64,000 nucleotides of DNA from contig CP042279.1 of the NCBI GenBank assembly GCA_007858575.1, forward strand, positions 4,714,501 to 4,778,500, given 5' to 3'. The DNA is from Streptomyces sp. WAC08241 (GTDB lineage: Bacteria > Actinomycetota > Actinomycetes > Streptomycetales > Streptomycetaceae). A program made the translations under genes and the position numbers. The notes under the pieces were generated by a model that was not told where the DNA came from, made no database searches, and worked only from the letters and a program-made list of their open reading frames with translations. Positions 30,864-39,308 of the stretch are shown one piece after another; the stretch's first letter is position 1, and each line of letters opens with the position of its first letter.

Positions 30864-31355
30864 ATGAGCCAGCCCGTTCCGCCGTCCGGCAACCCGTTCG
30901 CCGAGGGCGCCGCGCCGCAGCCCTACCCGGCGGCGCCGCCGCCCGCGCCCGTCCGCGACAACGTGGGCCTCGGCCTGCTGGCCGCGTTCGTCGCGGCCCT
31001 CGCCGCCGCCGCGGCCTACGGCGGCATCGCCGGCGCCGTGGAGCGGGAGATCGGCTGGGCCGCCGTCGGCGTCGGCTTCGTCGTCGGCTTCGCGGCCGGC
31101 AAGGTCGGCGGGACCAACCCGGCGCTGCCGGTGGCCGGCGCCGTGCTCTCGCTCGGCGCGGTCTACCTCGGCGAGCTGATCCTGCTCGCGATCATCGGCG
31201 GCAAGGAGCTGAACGTCCCCGCCACCGAGCTCTTCCTCGACCACTTCGACGTGATCACGGCGGCCTGGAAGGAGAGCCTGGACCCGCTCACCTTCCTGTT
31301 CTTCGGCCTCGCCGCCTTCGCTGCGTTCTCGGGCGCCAAGAAGGCCGCCCAGTAG
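30864..31355 (+). CDS. Integral membrane protein (163 aa), hypothetical
   Basis: Intact frame from the ATG at 30864. After a Pro-rich cytoplasmic head (PYPAAPPPAPVRD) there are about four membrane segments: GLGLLAAFVAALAAAAAYGG, the WAAVGVGFVVGFAAG segment, LPVAGAVLSLGAVYLGELIL and PLTFLFFGLAAFAAFSG. The glycine-rich pairs and the loop containing KELNVPATELFLDHFDV are seen in a conserved Streptomyces family without assigned function. A -10-like TAGTCT at 30806-30811 precedes it. A terminator follows. Confidence 0.82.
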   Translation: MSQPVPPSGNPFAEGAAPQPYPAAPPPAPVRDNVGLGLLAAFVAALAAAAAYGGIAGAVEREIGWAAVGVGFVVGFAAGKVGGTNPALPVAGAVLSLGAVYLGELILLAIIGGKELNVPATELFLDHFDVITAAWKESLDPLTFLFFGLAAFAAFSGAKKAAQ

Positions 31356-31370
31356 CACCGCGGGGACATG

Positions 31371-31410
31371 GAGGAGGGCCCCGCACCACCCGGCGCGGGG
31401 CCCCTCTTCC
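31371..31410. terminator. Bidirectional terminator between membrane protein and guaB3
   Basis: GGGCCCCGC (31376-31384) pairs with GCGGGGCCC (31395-31403), with additional partial pairing outside and a T-rich 3' side (CTCTTCC). It separates two convergent genes. Confidence 0.7.
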
Positions 31411-31449
31411 GTACGCGTGGAGATGCGCACGGGGAGATGCGTACGGAGG

Positions 31450-32574
31450 TCAGCGCTTGTGCTGCGCGTCCGCCACCGTGACCTCGACGCGCTGGAACTC
31501 CTTGAGCTCGCTGTAGCCGGTGGTGGCTATCGCGCGGCGCAGGGCGCCGAAGAAGTTCATCGAGCCGTCCGGGGTGTGCGACGGGCCCGCGAGGATCTCC
31601 TCGGTGGTGCCGACGATGCCCAGGTCGACTAGCTTGCCGCGCGGCACGTCCTCGTGGACGGCCTCCATGCCCCAGTGGTGGCCCTTGCCGGGCGCGTCCG
31701 TGGCGCGGGCCAGCGGGGAGCCGATCATCACGGCGTCGGCGCCGCAGGCGATCGCCTTCGGCAGGTCGCCGGACTAGCCCACGCCGCCGTCGGCGATGAC
31801 GTGCACGTACCGGCCGCCGGACTCGTCCATGTAGTCGCGGCGCGCCGCGGCCACGTCCGCGACGGCGGTCGCCATCGGGACCTGGATGCCCAGGACGTTG
31901 CGGGTGGTGTGCGCGGCGCCGCCGCCGAAGCCGACCAGGACGCCCGCGGCGCCGGTGCGCATCAGGTGCAGGGCCGCGGTGTACGCGGCGCAGCCGCCGA
32001 CGATGACCGGGACGTCCAGCTCGTAGATGAACTGCTTCAGGTTCAGCGGCTCGGCCGCGCCCGAGACGTGCTCGGCGGAGACCGTCGTGCCGCGGATGAC
32101 GAAGAGGTCCACCCCGGCGTCGACGACGGCCTTGGAGAACTGCGCGGTGCGCTGCGGGGAGAGCGCGGCGGCGGTGACGACGCCGGAGTCGCGCACCTCC
32201 TTGATGCGCTTGCCGATCAGCTCCTCCTGGATGGGGGCGGAGTAGATCTCCTGGAGGCGGCGGGTCGCGGCGGCCTCGTCCAGCTCCGCGATCTCGTCGA
32301 GCAGCGGCTGCGGGTCCTCGTACCGGGTCCACAGGCCTTCGAGGTTCAGGACGCCCAGGCCGCCCATCTCGCCGATCCGGATGGCGGTCTGCGGCGAGAC
32401 GACCGAGTCCATCGGAGCGGCCAGGAACGGCAGCTCGAACCGGTAGGCGTCGATCTGCCAGGCGATCGAGACCTCCTTCGGGTCCCGGGTGCGCCGGCTG
32501 GGCACGACGGCGATGTCGTCGAACGCGTACGCCCTGCGGCCGCGCTTGCCGCGCCCGATCTCGATCTCAGTCAC
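31450..32574 (-). CDS. guaB3: GuaB3-type IMP dehydrogenase family protein, with an in-frame amber codon
   Basis: TIM-barrel IMPDH family member without CBS domains. From the GTG at 32574 it reads VTEIEIGRGKRGRRAYAFDD, ELPFLAAPMDSVVSPQTA, YELDVPVIVGGCAAYTAALH and ADAVMIGSPLARA, ending VEVTVADAQHKR. The length is exactly 1125 bases, 374 codons plus stop. At codon 267 (31774-31776) a TAG interrupts the motif ADGGVG-x-SGDLPKAIACG while the frame is unchanged on both sides, so this is a base substitution, unlike the deletions elsewhere. It lies next to guaB; the paralogue's exact reaction is not settled, but GuaB3 is a conserved actinobacterial partner in purine metabolism. Confidence 0.85.
31774..31776 (-). 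other. In-frame amber codon in guaB3
   Basis: TAG on the minus strand at codon 267. A single change from TAC or TCG would restore a sense codon. The flanking coding sequence stays in frame. Confidence 0.85.
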
Positions 32575-32623
32575 GATGTGTGGCCTTTCCCTCACGTCTG
32601 CGCCTACCAGTATCCCCGACACG

Positions 32624-32666
32624 CGCGTGGGGCGGCTCCGGCCGCATGCCGGAACCGCCCCACGCG
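32624..32666 (-). terminator. guaB terminator
   Basis: 19-bp stem (32624-32642 with 32648-32666), loop of 5; the only imperfect position is a G-U wobble in the minus-strand RNA and a mismatch in plus-strand RNA, so the hairpin is tuned to the guaB transcript, whose stop codon is 10 bases upstream. Confidence 0.8.
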
Positions 32667-32675
32667 TCGCGCCCG

Positions 32676-34178
32676 TTACTTCCTGCTGTAGTTCGGCGCC
32701 TCGACCGTCATCTGGATGTCGTGCGGGTGGCTCTCCTTGAGGCCCGCCGCGGTGATCCGCACGAAGCGGCCCTTGGACTCCATCTCCGCGACGGTGGCCG
32801 CGCCCACGTAGCCCATGGTCTGGCGGAGACCGCCGACGAGCTGGTGCAGGACGTTGGAGAGCGGGCCCCGGTAGGGCACCTGGCCCTCGACGCCCTCGGG
32901 GACGAGCTTGTCGTCGGAGGAGACCTCGGCCTGGAAGTAGCGGTCCTTGGAGTAGGACCGGCCCTGGCCGCGGGACTGCATGGCGCCGAGCGAGCCCATG
33001 CCGCGGTACGACTTGAACTGCTTGCCGTTGATGAAGAGCAGCTCGCCGGGCGACTCCTCGCAGCCCGCGAGGAGGCTGCCGAGCATCACGGTGTCGGCGC
33101 CGGCGGCCAGCGCCTTGCCGATGTCGCCGGAGTACTGGAGGCCGCCGTCGCCGATCAGCGGGACGCCGGCGGCGCGGGCCGCGAGGGAGGCCTCGTAGAT
33201 GGCGGTGACCTGCGGGACGCCGATGCCGGCGACCACGCGGGTGGTGCAGATGGAGCCGGGGCCCACGCCGACCTTGATGCCGTCGACGCCGGCGTCGATC
33301 AGCGCCTGCGCGCCGTCGCGGGTGGCGACGTTGCCGCCGATCACGTCGACGTCGACGCTGGACTTGATCTTCGCCATCCAGCTCAGGGCGTTGCTGTTGT
33401 GGCCGTGCGAGGTGTCGACGACCAGGAAGTCGACGCCGGCGGCGGCGAGCGCCTGGGCGCGCTCCAGGGCCTCGGGGCTGGCGCCCACGGCGGCGCCGAC
33501 GAGCAGGCGGCCCTCGGCGTCCTTGGCGGCGTTCGGGTACTTCTCCGCCTTGACGAAGTCCTTGACGGTGATGAGGCCCTTGAGGACGCCCTGGTCGTCG
33601 ACGAGCGGCAGCTTCTCGATCTTGTGGCGGCGCAGCAGCTCCATGGCGTCGACGCCGGAGATGCCGACCTTGCCGGTGACCAGCGGCATCGGCGTCATGA
33701 CCTCGCGGACCTGGCGGTCGCGGTCGGTCTCGAAGGCCATGTCGCGGTTGGTGACGATGCCGAGCAGCTTGCCGTCGGGGGTGGTGACGGGGACGCCGCT
33801 GATGCGGAACTTGGCGCAGAGCGCGTCCGCCTCGGCGAGGGTCGCCTCCGGGTGCACGGTGATCGGGTCGGTGACCATGCCGGACTCGGAGCGCTTGACC
33901 AGGTCGACCTGATTGACCTGGTCCTCGACGGACAGGTTGCGGTGGAGCACGCCGACGCCGCCCAGGCGGGCCATCGCGATGGCCATGCGGGACTCGGTCA
34001 CCTTGTCCATCGCCGCCGAGAGCAGCGGGATGTTGACGCGGACGTTGCGCGAGATGCGGGACGAGGTGTCGACCGCGTTCGGGAGGACCTCGGAGGCTCC
34101 CGGCAGCAGCAGCACGTCGTCGTAGGTCAGCCCGAGTGTCGCGAATTTGTCGGGCACTCCGTCGACGTTGGCAGTCAT
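32676..34178 (-). CDS. guaB: Inosine-5'-monophosphate dehydrogenase
   Basis: Oxidises IMP to XMP, the committed step to GMP. The frame is fully intact at 500 residues. The barrel carries LTYDDVLLLPGASEVLPN, the substrate loop GVGPGSICTTRVVAGIG with the catalytic Cys, IGDGGLQYSGDIGKALAAG, and the flap GSLGAMQSRGQGRSYSKDRY. Two CBS domains lie between about residues 100 and 215 (MVTDPITVHPEATLAEAD, VMTPMPLVTGKVGISG). Start ATG at 34178 with GGGAAGG upstream. A -10-like TAGCAT lies at 34218-34223 on the minus strand. The protein supplies GMP with guaA. It is one of the few long genes here without a sequence break. Confidence 0.97.
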   Translation of the reverse strand: MTANVDGVPDKFATLGLTYDDVLLLPGASEVLPNAVDTSSRISRNVRVNIPLLSAAMDKVTESRMAIAMARLGGVGVLHRNLSVEDQVNQVDLVKRSESGMVTDPITVHPEATLAEADALCAKFRISGVPVTTPDGKLLGIVTNRDMAFETDRDRQVREVMTPMPLVTGKVGISGVDAMELLRRHKIEKLPLVDDQGVLKGLITVKDFVKAEKYPNAAKDAEGRLLVGAAVGASPEALERAQALAAAGVDFLVVDTSHGHNSNALSWMAKIKSSVDVDVIGGNVATRDGAQALIDAGVDGIKVGVGPGSICTTRVVAGIGVPQVTAIYEASLAARAAGVPLIGDGGLQYSGDIGKALAAGADTVMLGSLLAGCEESPGELLFINGKQFKSYRGMGSLGAMQSRGQGRSYSKDRYFQAEVSSDDKLVPEGVEGQVPYRGPLSNVLHQLVGGLRQTMGYVGAATVAEMESKGRFVRITAAGLKESHPHDIQMTVEAPNYSRK

Positions 34179-34396
34179 GACACCTTCCCAAATGGCCTTG
34201 ATCGGTGCGGGATGTCCATGCTAACGGGCCCGAGCGGTGTCTCATTCCACGAGCAAGATCAGCGGGCGGCTTTGGACGTTCCCACGTGGACGAAAGGGAC
34301 GACGGGAGCCGTCGGGACGTACCGCCCCGGCCGGGGCGGGCGGGGTCGGTGGAGGAGCGCCGCTCGACGGGGACGGCGACCGCCGAACGCCCCGGG

Positions 34397-34968
34397 CTAC
34401 TGCTCCGCCAGCGCGCGCAGCCGGCTGAGGGCGCGGTGCTGGGCGACCCGGACGGCGCCGGGGACATGCCGAGCATCTGCCCGGTCTCCTCGGCGGTGAG
34501 CCCGACGGCGACCCGCAGGACGAGCAGCTCGCGCTGGTTCTCCGGGAGGTTGGCGAGCAGCTTCTTGGCCCACTCGGCGTCGTCGCTGAGCAGGGCCCGC
34601 TCCTCGGGGCCGAGGGAGTCGTCGGGCCGCTCGGGCATCTCGTCGGAGGGCACGGCCGTGGACCCGGGGTGCCGCATGGCGGCCCGCTGGAGGTCGGCGA
34701 CCTTGTGCCCGGCGATGGCGAAGACGAAGGCCTCGAAGGGCCTGCCCGTGTCCTTGTAGCGCGGCAGCGCCATCAGGACGGCGACGCAGACCTCCTGCGC
34801 GAGGTCCTCGACGAAGTGGCGCGCGTCGCCGGGCAGCCGGTTGAGGCGGGTGCGGCAGTACCGCAGGGCGAGCGGGTGGACGCGCGCGAGGAGGTCGTGC
34901 GTGGCCTGCGCGTCGCCGTCGACCGCGCGGTGGACGAGCGCACCGATCTCCCCCTGCCCGGCAGGCAT
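34397..34968 (-). CDS. shbA: ECF RNA polymerase sigma factor (one base missing)
   Basis: Extracytoplasmic-function-type sigma factor. Region 2 reads FVEDLAQEVCVAVLMALPRYKDTGRPFEAFVFAIAG-like (helix with the -10-binding residues), then HKVADLQRAAMRH. Region 4 reads ENQRELLVLRVAVGLTAEETGQMLGMSPGAVRVAQHRALSRLRAL, with a frame break near 34460 inside it. Start ATG at 34968 has GAGG five bases upstream; earlier in-frame starts would need another missing base. Position between guaB and bldM matches, from memory, the S. coelicolor SCO4769 sigma factor (ShbA), reported to drive the principal sigma gene hrdB; I assign the symbol on that synteny. Confidence 0.8.
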
Positions 34969-35238
34969 GGGGACCTCGCGGTCTCGTCGTCGCGCATCGC
35001 TCCATGGTGCCCCGGCGCTTCCGCGTCCGTGGCACCGCGTCCGTAGTTGTGCACCGAAGCGTTATGAGCAGGTGCGCCGGCACTCATCTCCCGCGCCCTC
35101 CCCTCCCGCTCGATCGACTCGTCCCCGAGGAACTCCACATCTCAAGGATGCGTCATCCGGCGGGAAGTGACACAGCCCACCTCGTCCGGTCCGCGGAGGA
35201 CGCGGACGGGGACGGGATGTGGCGAGTGACCTGCGACG

Positions 35239-35850
35239 TCAGCGGACCAGGCCCCAGCGGAAGCCGAGCGCGACGGCGTGGGCGCGGTCCGAGGCGCCCA
35301 GCTTCTTGAAGAGGCGCCGGGCGTGGGTCTTGACCGTGTCCTCGGAGAGGAAGAGCTCGCGCCCGATCTCGGCGTTGGACCGGCCGTGGCTCATGCCTTC
35401 GAGGACCTGGATCTCGCGCGCGGTGAGGGTGGGCGCGGCGCCCATCTCGGCCGAGCGGAGGCGGCGCGGGGCGAGCCGCCAGGTCGGGTCGGCGAGCGCC
35501 TGGGTGACCGTGGCCCGCAGCTCGGCGCGCGAGGCGTCCTTGTGCAGATAGCCGCGGGCACCCGCGGCGACCGCGAGCGCGACGCCGTCGAGGTCCTCGG
35601 CGACCGTGAGCATGATGATCCGGGCGCCGGGGTCCGCCGAGAGCAGCCGGCGGACGGTTTCCACGCCGCCCAGGCCGGGCATGCGCACGTCCATCAGAAT
35701 CAGGTCCGAGCGGTCCGCGCCCCAGCGGCGGAGGACTTCCTCGCCGTTGGCCGCGGTGGTCACGCGCTCGACGCCGGGCACGGTCGCGACCGCACGGCGG
35801 AGCGCCTCTCGGGCAAGCGGGGAGTCGTCGCAGACGAGGACGGATGTCAC
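35239..35850 (-). CDS. bldM: Orphan response regulator BldM
   Basis: Developmental regulator of aerial growth and sporulation. Intact, 203 residues from the GTG at 35850, which is the known length. The receiver begins VTSVLVCDDSPLAREALRRAV, with the conserved Asp in LILMDVRMPGLGG, and Lys in GYLHKDASRAE. The LuxR-type helix-turn-helix is LTAREIQVLEGMSHGRSNAEIG followed by LSEDTVKTHARRLF. No kinase gene is adjacent; BldM is described as an atypical, orphan regulator acting as a homodimer or with WhiI. It has a BldN-type promoter upstream and sits next to whiD, the classic Streptomyces pair. Confidence 0.96.
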   Translation of the reverse strand: MTSVLVCDDSPLAREALRRAVATVPGVERVTTAANGEEVLRRWGADRSDLILMDVRMPGLGGVETVRRLLSADPGARIIMLTVAEDLDGVALAVAAGARGYLHKDASRAELRATVTQALADPTWRLAPRRLRSAEMGAAPTLTAREIQVLEGMSHGRSNAEIGRELFLSEDTVKTHARRLFKKLGASDRAHAVALGFRWGLVR

Positions 35851-35915
35851 GCCTGACCTCCGCGGCTCTCGTAGCTGTTGCGCGTCACCTTGAGCCTCCA
35901 GGGCTGTACGTATCG

Positions 35916-35931
35916 TCACCTGTGCGGTTGA
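35916..35931. promoter_or_regulatory. BldM-site-like palindrome upstream of bldM
   Basis: TCACCTGTGCGGTTGA agrees at 12 of 14 defined positions with the dyad TCACCCG-N2-CGGGTGA described for BldM homodimers. It lies between the promoter at 35982-36009 and the bldM start, so it could mediate feedback. The consensus is quoted from memory. Confidence 0.4.
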
Positions 35932-35981
35932 CGCTCTCGGACACCTGCCCGATCGCTTGTTCCTCCAACCGCTCCGCACTC

Positions 35982-36009
35982 TCAACGACGGTCACTCGAA
36001 AGAGTTACG
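35982..36009 (-). promoter_or_regulatory. Sigma-BldN-type promoter of bldM (bldMp1)
   Basis: On the minus strand the -35 is CGTAAC (36004-36009) and the -10 is CGTTGA (35982-35987), exactly 16 bases apart. This is identical to the sigma-BldN consensus known for bldMp1 in S. coelicolor, so bldM here is predicted to depend on BldN. Confidence 0.85.
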
Positions 36010-36282
36010 GGTCGGACGGCAGGCTTCGGCACTCTACGTGAGGGGCCGTGCGCGGAGAAGAGCGACGCGGCCGTTCCGCCCCGAGATCAAAAGCTATGCA
36101 CCATTTAGCGGGATTTCTTCCCTTTCGCGGTGTCTGTGGCTAGATTCGCAATGAGTCATATTTACATCTACTTAGACAGTAGGTGTAACGACCCGAGCTG
36201 TCGGGGACAGGAAGGAGCCCCGGCCGTCAGCCATCCACCCGCCCACCCATCCGTTCGACACGGTTTCAAGGGGACAAGCGCA

Positions 36283-36617
36283 ATGGCAGATTTCTCCCGC
36301 CTTCCCGGACCCAACGCCGATCTGTGGGACTGGCAACTGCTCGCGGCCTGCCGCGGGTCGACAGCTCCCTGTTCTTCCACCCCGAGGGAGAGCGCGGCGC
36401 GGCACGGAGTGCGCGTGAGAACTCGGCGAAAGAGGTCTGCATGCGGTGCCCGGTGCGCGCGGAGTGCGCGGCACACGCACTCGCCGTGCGGGAGCCCTAC
36501 GGCGTCTGGGGCGGCCTCACCGAGGACGAACGCGAAGAGCTCATGGGACGCGCCCGCAACCGTCTGATCACGACGGCCCCCACCACGGCACCGACGACCG
36601 CGCCGGCGTCCATGTGA
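36283..36617 (+). CDS. whiD: WhiB-like iron-sulfur regulator WhiD (one base missing)
   Basis: Sporulation-specific Wbl protein. It starts MADFSRLPGPNADLWDWQLL at 36283 and contains the four cluster-binding cysteines in AACRG, CMRCPVRAEC, plus the turn motif GVWGGLTEDERE that contacts the sigma factor, ending in a Thr/Ala-rich tail. Length is 335 bases, one short of whole codons; the break is near 36355, just after the first Cys. About 111 residues, as expected for WhiD (112 in S. coelicolor, from memory). Divergent from bldM. Confidence 0.93.
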
Positions 36618-36737
36618 AGGAACGTTTCTTCGAGTAGTCGAGGAACGGGCGAGCACCGAGAGACGAAGACCGAGAACCGAGAACCGAGGACAGCAACGCC
36701 CACCGCGCCCACGCGCGTGAGGACACCGCGCAGGTGC

Positions 36738-37629
36738 CTACGCGCGCGTGGCGGCGCGTGTCAGTTCGTCCAGCGTGGCGGCGACCGCCGGGACCTGCGC
36801 GAGGTCCGGCAGGGTCAGGGCCACGATCTCCCGCTCCACGGCGGGCTCCACGGCCACGGTCCGCGCCCCCGGGGCCGTACGGACTCGATGGCGAGGGCCG
36901 GCAGGACGGCCACGCCCAGGCCCGCCCCCACCAGGCCCACCACGGCCGGGTAGTCGTCGGTGGCGAAGTCGATGCGGGCGTGAAGCCCGCCTCCTCGCAG
37001 ACGTCCACGAGCTGGCGGCGGCAGCGCGGGCAGCCCGCGATCCAGGACTCCTCCGCCAGCTCCCCGATGCCGACCGGACCGGACCCGGCGAGCCGGTGCC
37101 CCTCGGGGACCAGGCCCACGAGCCGGTCGGCGAGCAGCGGCCGGACGACGAGGTCGTCCCACTCGGCCCGCCCCGCCCCGTACCGGAAGGCGAGGGCGAT
37201 GTCGCAGTCCCCTCGCGGAGCATCTCGATCGAGCGGGGCGGCTCGGCCTCGACGAGGGAGACCCGGGTGCCGGGGTGCGCAGCCCGCAGGGCGGCCAGGG
37301 CGGTGGGGACGAGGGTGGAGCTGCCGCTCGGGAAGGAGACCAGGCGGACCCGGCCCGCGCGCAGCCCGGCGATGGCGGCGACCTCCTCCTCGGCGGCGGT
37401 GAGTCCGGCGAGGATGCCGGAGGCGTGGCGCACCAGGACCTCGCCCGCCTGGGTGAGGCGCATCTCGCGGCCCGTGCGGATCAGCAGCGGCGTGCCGGCG
37501 GAGGCTTCGAGCGCCTTCATCTGCTGGCTGACGGCGGGCTGGGTGCAGCCGAGCTCGACGCGCGGCGGCCGAGAAGGAGCCGGTGGCGGCGACGGCGCGC
37601 AGGACGCGGAGGTGGCGTGCCTCGATCAT
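36738..37629 (-). CDS. LysR-family transcriptional regulator (frame broken)
   Basis: N-terminal winged helix MIEARHLRVLRAVAATGSFS, QPAVSQQMKALE and LLIRTGREMRLTQAGEVLV is typical LysR. The effector domain follows in pieces (VRLVSFPSGSSTLVPTAL, DCDIALAFRYG, DDYPAVVGLVGAGLGVAVLPALA) and ends DELTRAATRA. About 300 residues. Breaks near 37560, 37215, 36985 and 36885. It is divergent from the MOSC-protein gene with an 80-base gap, so that gene is its likely target. Which small molecule it senses cannot be read from the sequence. Confidence 0.85.
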
Positions 37630-37709
37630 GCGCCCAGCATAAGCGAGTCTTGGGAGAGCGTTCGAATATCGCCCGATGGCTTTGAGAGGGGCGCCCGTAA
37701 AGTGCCCTC

Positions 37710-38483
37710 ATGACCTTGCTGAGTGTGAATGTGGGCCGCGCCAGGGCCGTGGACTACACCGACGCCCCCGTCGGACGTACGGCCATCGACAAGCGTCCCG
37801 TCGAGGGGGCCGTGCGGATCGAGGCGCCGGGGCCGCTCGGCGTCGGGAGGAGCGGGCTCGCCGGGGACGACGTCTGCGACCTGCGCTTCCACGGCGGCGC
37901 CGACCGGGCCGCGTACGCCTTCGCCCGCGAGGACATGGACCTGTGGGAGCGGGAGCTGGGCCGCGAGCTCGCCAACGGCTCCTTCGGCGAGAACCTCACC
38001 ACCCGGGGCCTCGACGTCAACAACGCCCTGATCGGGGAGCGCTGGCGGATCGGCGACGAGGTGGTCCTGGAGGTGACCGGCGGCCGCATCCCGTGCCGTA
38101 CGTTCGCGGGCTTCCTCGGCGAGAAGGGCTGGGTCAAGCGGTTCACGCGGTCGGAGGCGGGGCCGGGCGCGCTGCTGCGGGTGATCGTGCCGGGCGAGGT
38201 GCGGGCGGGCGACCCGATCACCGTCGTGCACCGGCCCGACCACGAGGTCACCGTCGCGCTGCTCCACCGGGCCGCGACCGTCGAGCGGTCCCTGCTGCCC
38301 GGCACGCTGGCAGCCGCCGCGTGGATGGAGTCGGGCCTGCTCGACCTCGCCCGCCAGTACACGGAGAAGTACGCGGAGGAGCACGTGGAAGACGCGGAGG
38401 AGCACGTGGAGGACGCAGAGGAGCACGCGGAGGACGCGGAGAAGCACGCGGACAGGCACGCCGAGGAGTGCGCCGGGGCATAG
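37710..38483 (+). CDS. MOSC domain protein (YiiM-like) with acidic repeat tail
   Basis: Intact, 257 residues. MOSC domains bind pyranopterin-type metal/sulfur centres; YiiM-like members are linked to detoxification of N-hydroxylated or sulfur compounds. It shows VGRSGLAGDDVCDLRFHGGADRA (conserved HGG with an Asp), FGENLTTRGLDVNNALIGERWRIG and the conserved Cys in GGRIPCRTFAGF. The 3-alpha domain follows (HLLHRAATVERSLL-like). The last 35 residues are a repeat of the type EEHVEDAEEHVEDAEEHAED, coded by near-identical 21-base units. Divergent from a LysR regulator. Confidence 0.9.
   Translation: MTLLSVNVGRARAVDYTDAPVGRTAIDKRPVEGAVRIEAPGPLGVGRSGLAGDDVCDLRFHGGADRAAYAFAREDMDLWERELGRELANGSFGENLTTRGLDVNNALIGERWRIGDEVVLEVTGGRIPCRTFAGFLGEKGWVKRFTRSEAGPGALLRVIVPGEVRAGDPITVVHRPDHEVTVALLHRAATVERSLLPGTLAAAAWMESGLLDLARQYTEKYAEEHVEDAEEHVEDAEEHAEDAEKHADRHAEECAGA
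38377..38460 (+). repeat. 21-bp tandem repeats in the MOSC gene's 3' end
   Basis: About four copies of a unit like GAGGAGCACGTGGAAGACGCG, coding EEHVEDA repeats at the C-terminus. Confidence 0.8.
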
Positions 38484-38521
38484 GGCCGGTGACCGGCTCC
38501 GGGCGGCACTACCGTGCCCGT

Positions 38522-39290
38522 ATGACGACTGCACTGATTACGGGGCCACTGCGGGCATCGGGGCCGCCTTCGCCCGGAGACTGGCGGCCGACGGCCACGA
38601 CGTCGTGCTCGTGGCCCGGGACGTGACGCGGCTCCGGGAGCAGGCGACCGAGCTGCACGACCGGCACGGGTGGAGGCCGAGGTGCTCGCGGCGGACCTCT
38701 CCGAGGAGGAGGGGATCGCCGCCGTCGAGGCGCGGCTCTCGGACCCGAGGCGGCCGGTGGACCTGCTGGTGAACAACGCCGGCTTCGGCAACAGGGGCCG
38801 GTTCCTGGAAGTCTCCATGGCCGACGAGCTGAAGATGCTCACGGTGCACTGCGAGGCCGTGCTGCGGCTGACTCGGCCGCCGCCGCCTCGATGGGGGAGC
38901 GGCGCAGGGGCGGGTGGTGAACGTCGCCTCGGTGGCCGCCTTCCTGCCGCGGGGCACGTACGGCGCCTCGAAGGCGTGGGTCGTGCAGTTCACCCAGGGC
39001 GCGGCACGGGACCTGGCGGGTAGCGGGGTGCGCCTGATGGCGCTCTGCCCCGGCTTCGTGCGGACGGAGTTCCACGAGCGGGCCGGGATGGGGACGGACA
39101 ACATCCCGGGCTGGATGTGGCTCGACGCGGACAAGCTGGTGTCGGCGGCGCTGTCCGACCTGGACCGGGGAAGACCCTGTCGATCCCCGACCCCCGTTAC
39201 AAGGCCCTGATGGGCGTGGTGAAGCTGGCGCCGCGCGGTCTGCTCGGCGGGGTCTCCTCCAGGGCGGGGCGCAAGTACGGCCCGAAGTGA
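38522..39290 (+). CDS. Short-chain dehydrogenase/reductase (frame broken)
   Basis: Classical SDR. After MTTALITG (with a missing base near 38550 the nucleotide-binding turn ATAGIGAAFARRLA follows) come VVLVARD, LAADLSEEEG, LLVNNAGFGNRGRFL (NNAG motif), RVVNVASVAAFLP with the catalytic Ser, TYGASKAWVVQFTQG with the catalytic Tyr-x-x-x-Lys, and LCPGFVRTEFHERAG. It ends SSRAGRKYGPK at 39290. About 256 residues. Further breaks near 38670, 38875-38910 and 39170. The catalytic triad is intact; the substrate is unknown. It follows the MOSC gene by about 40 bases and may be co-transcribed. Confidence 0.87.
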
Positions 39291-39308
39291 GCTGCGCGGG
39301 CGGCCCGT

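Larger units (their letters stand above)
35851..36282. other. bldM-whiD divergent control region
   Basis: No gene. It holds the BldN-type promoter of bldM (35982-36009), a BldM-site-like dyad (35916-35931), and on the whiD side a -10-like TAGATT at 36141-36146 without a clear -35, within an unusually AT-rich stretch (36090-36180). Confidence 0.6.

Noticed and set aside
31774..31776. Pyrrolysine-type or other recoded amber
   Set aside because: No evidence of recoding elements or genes; a single-base substitution is simpler.
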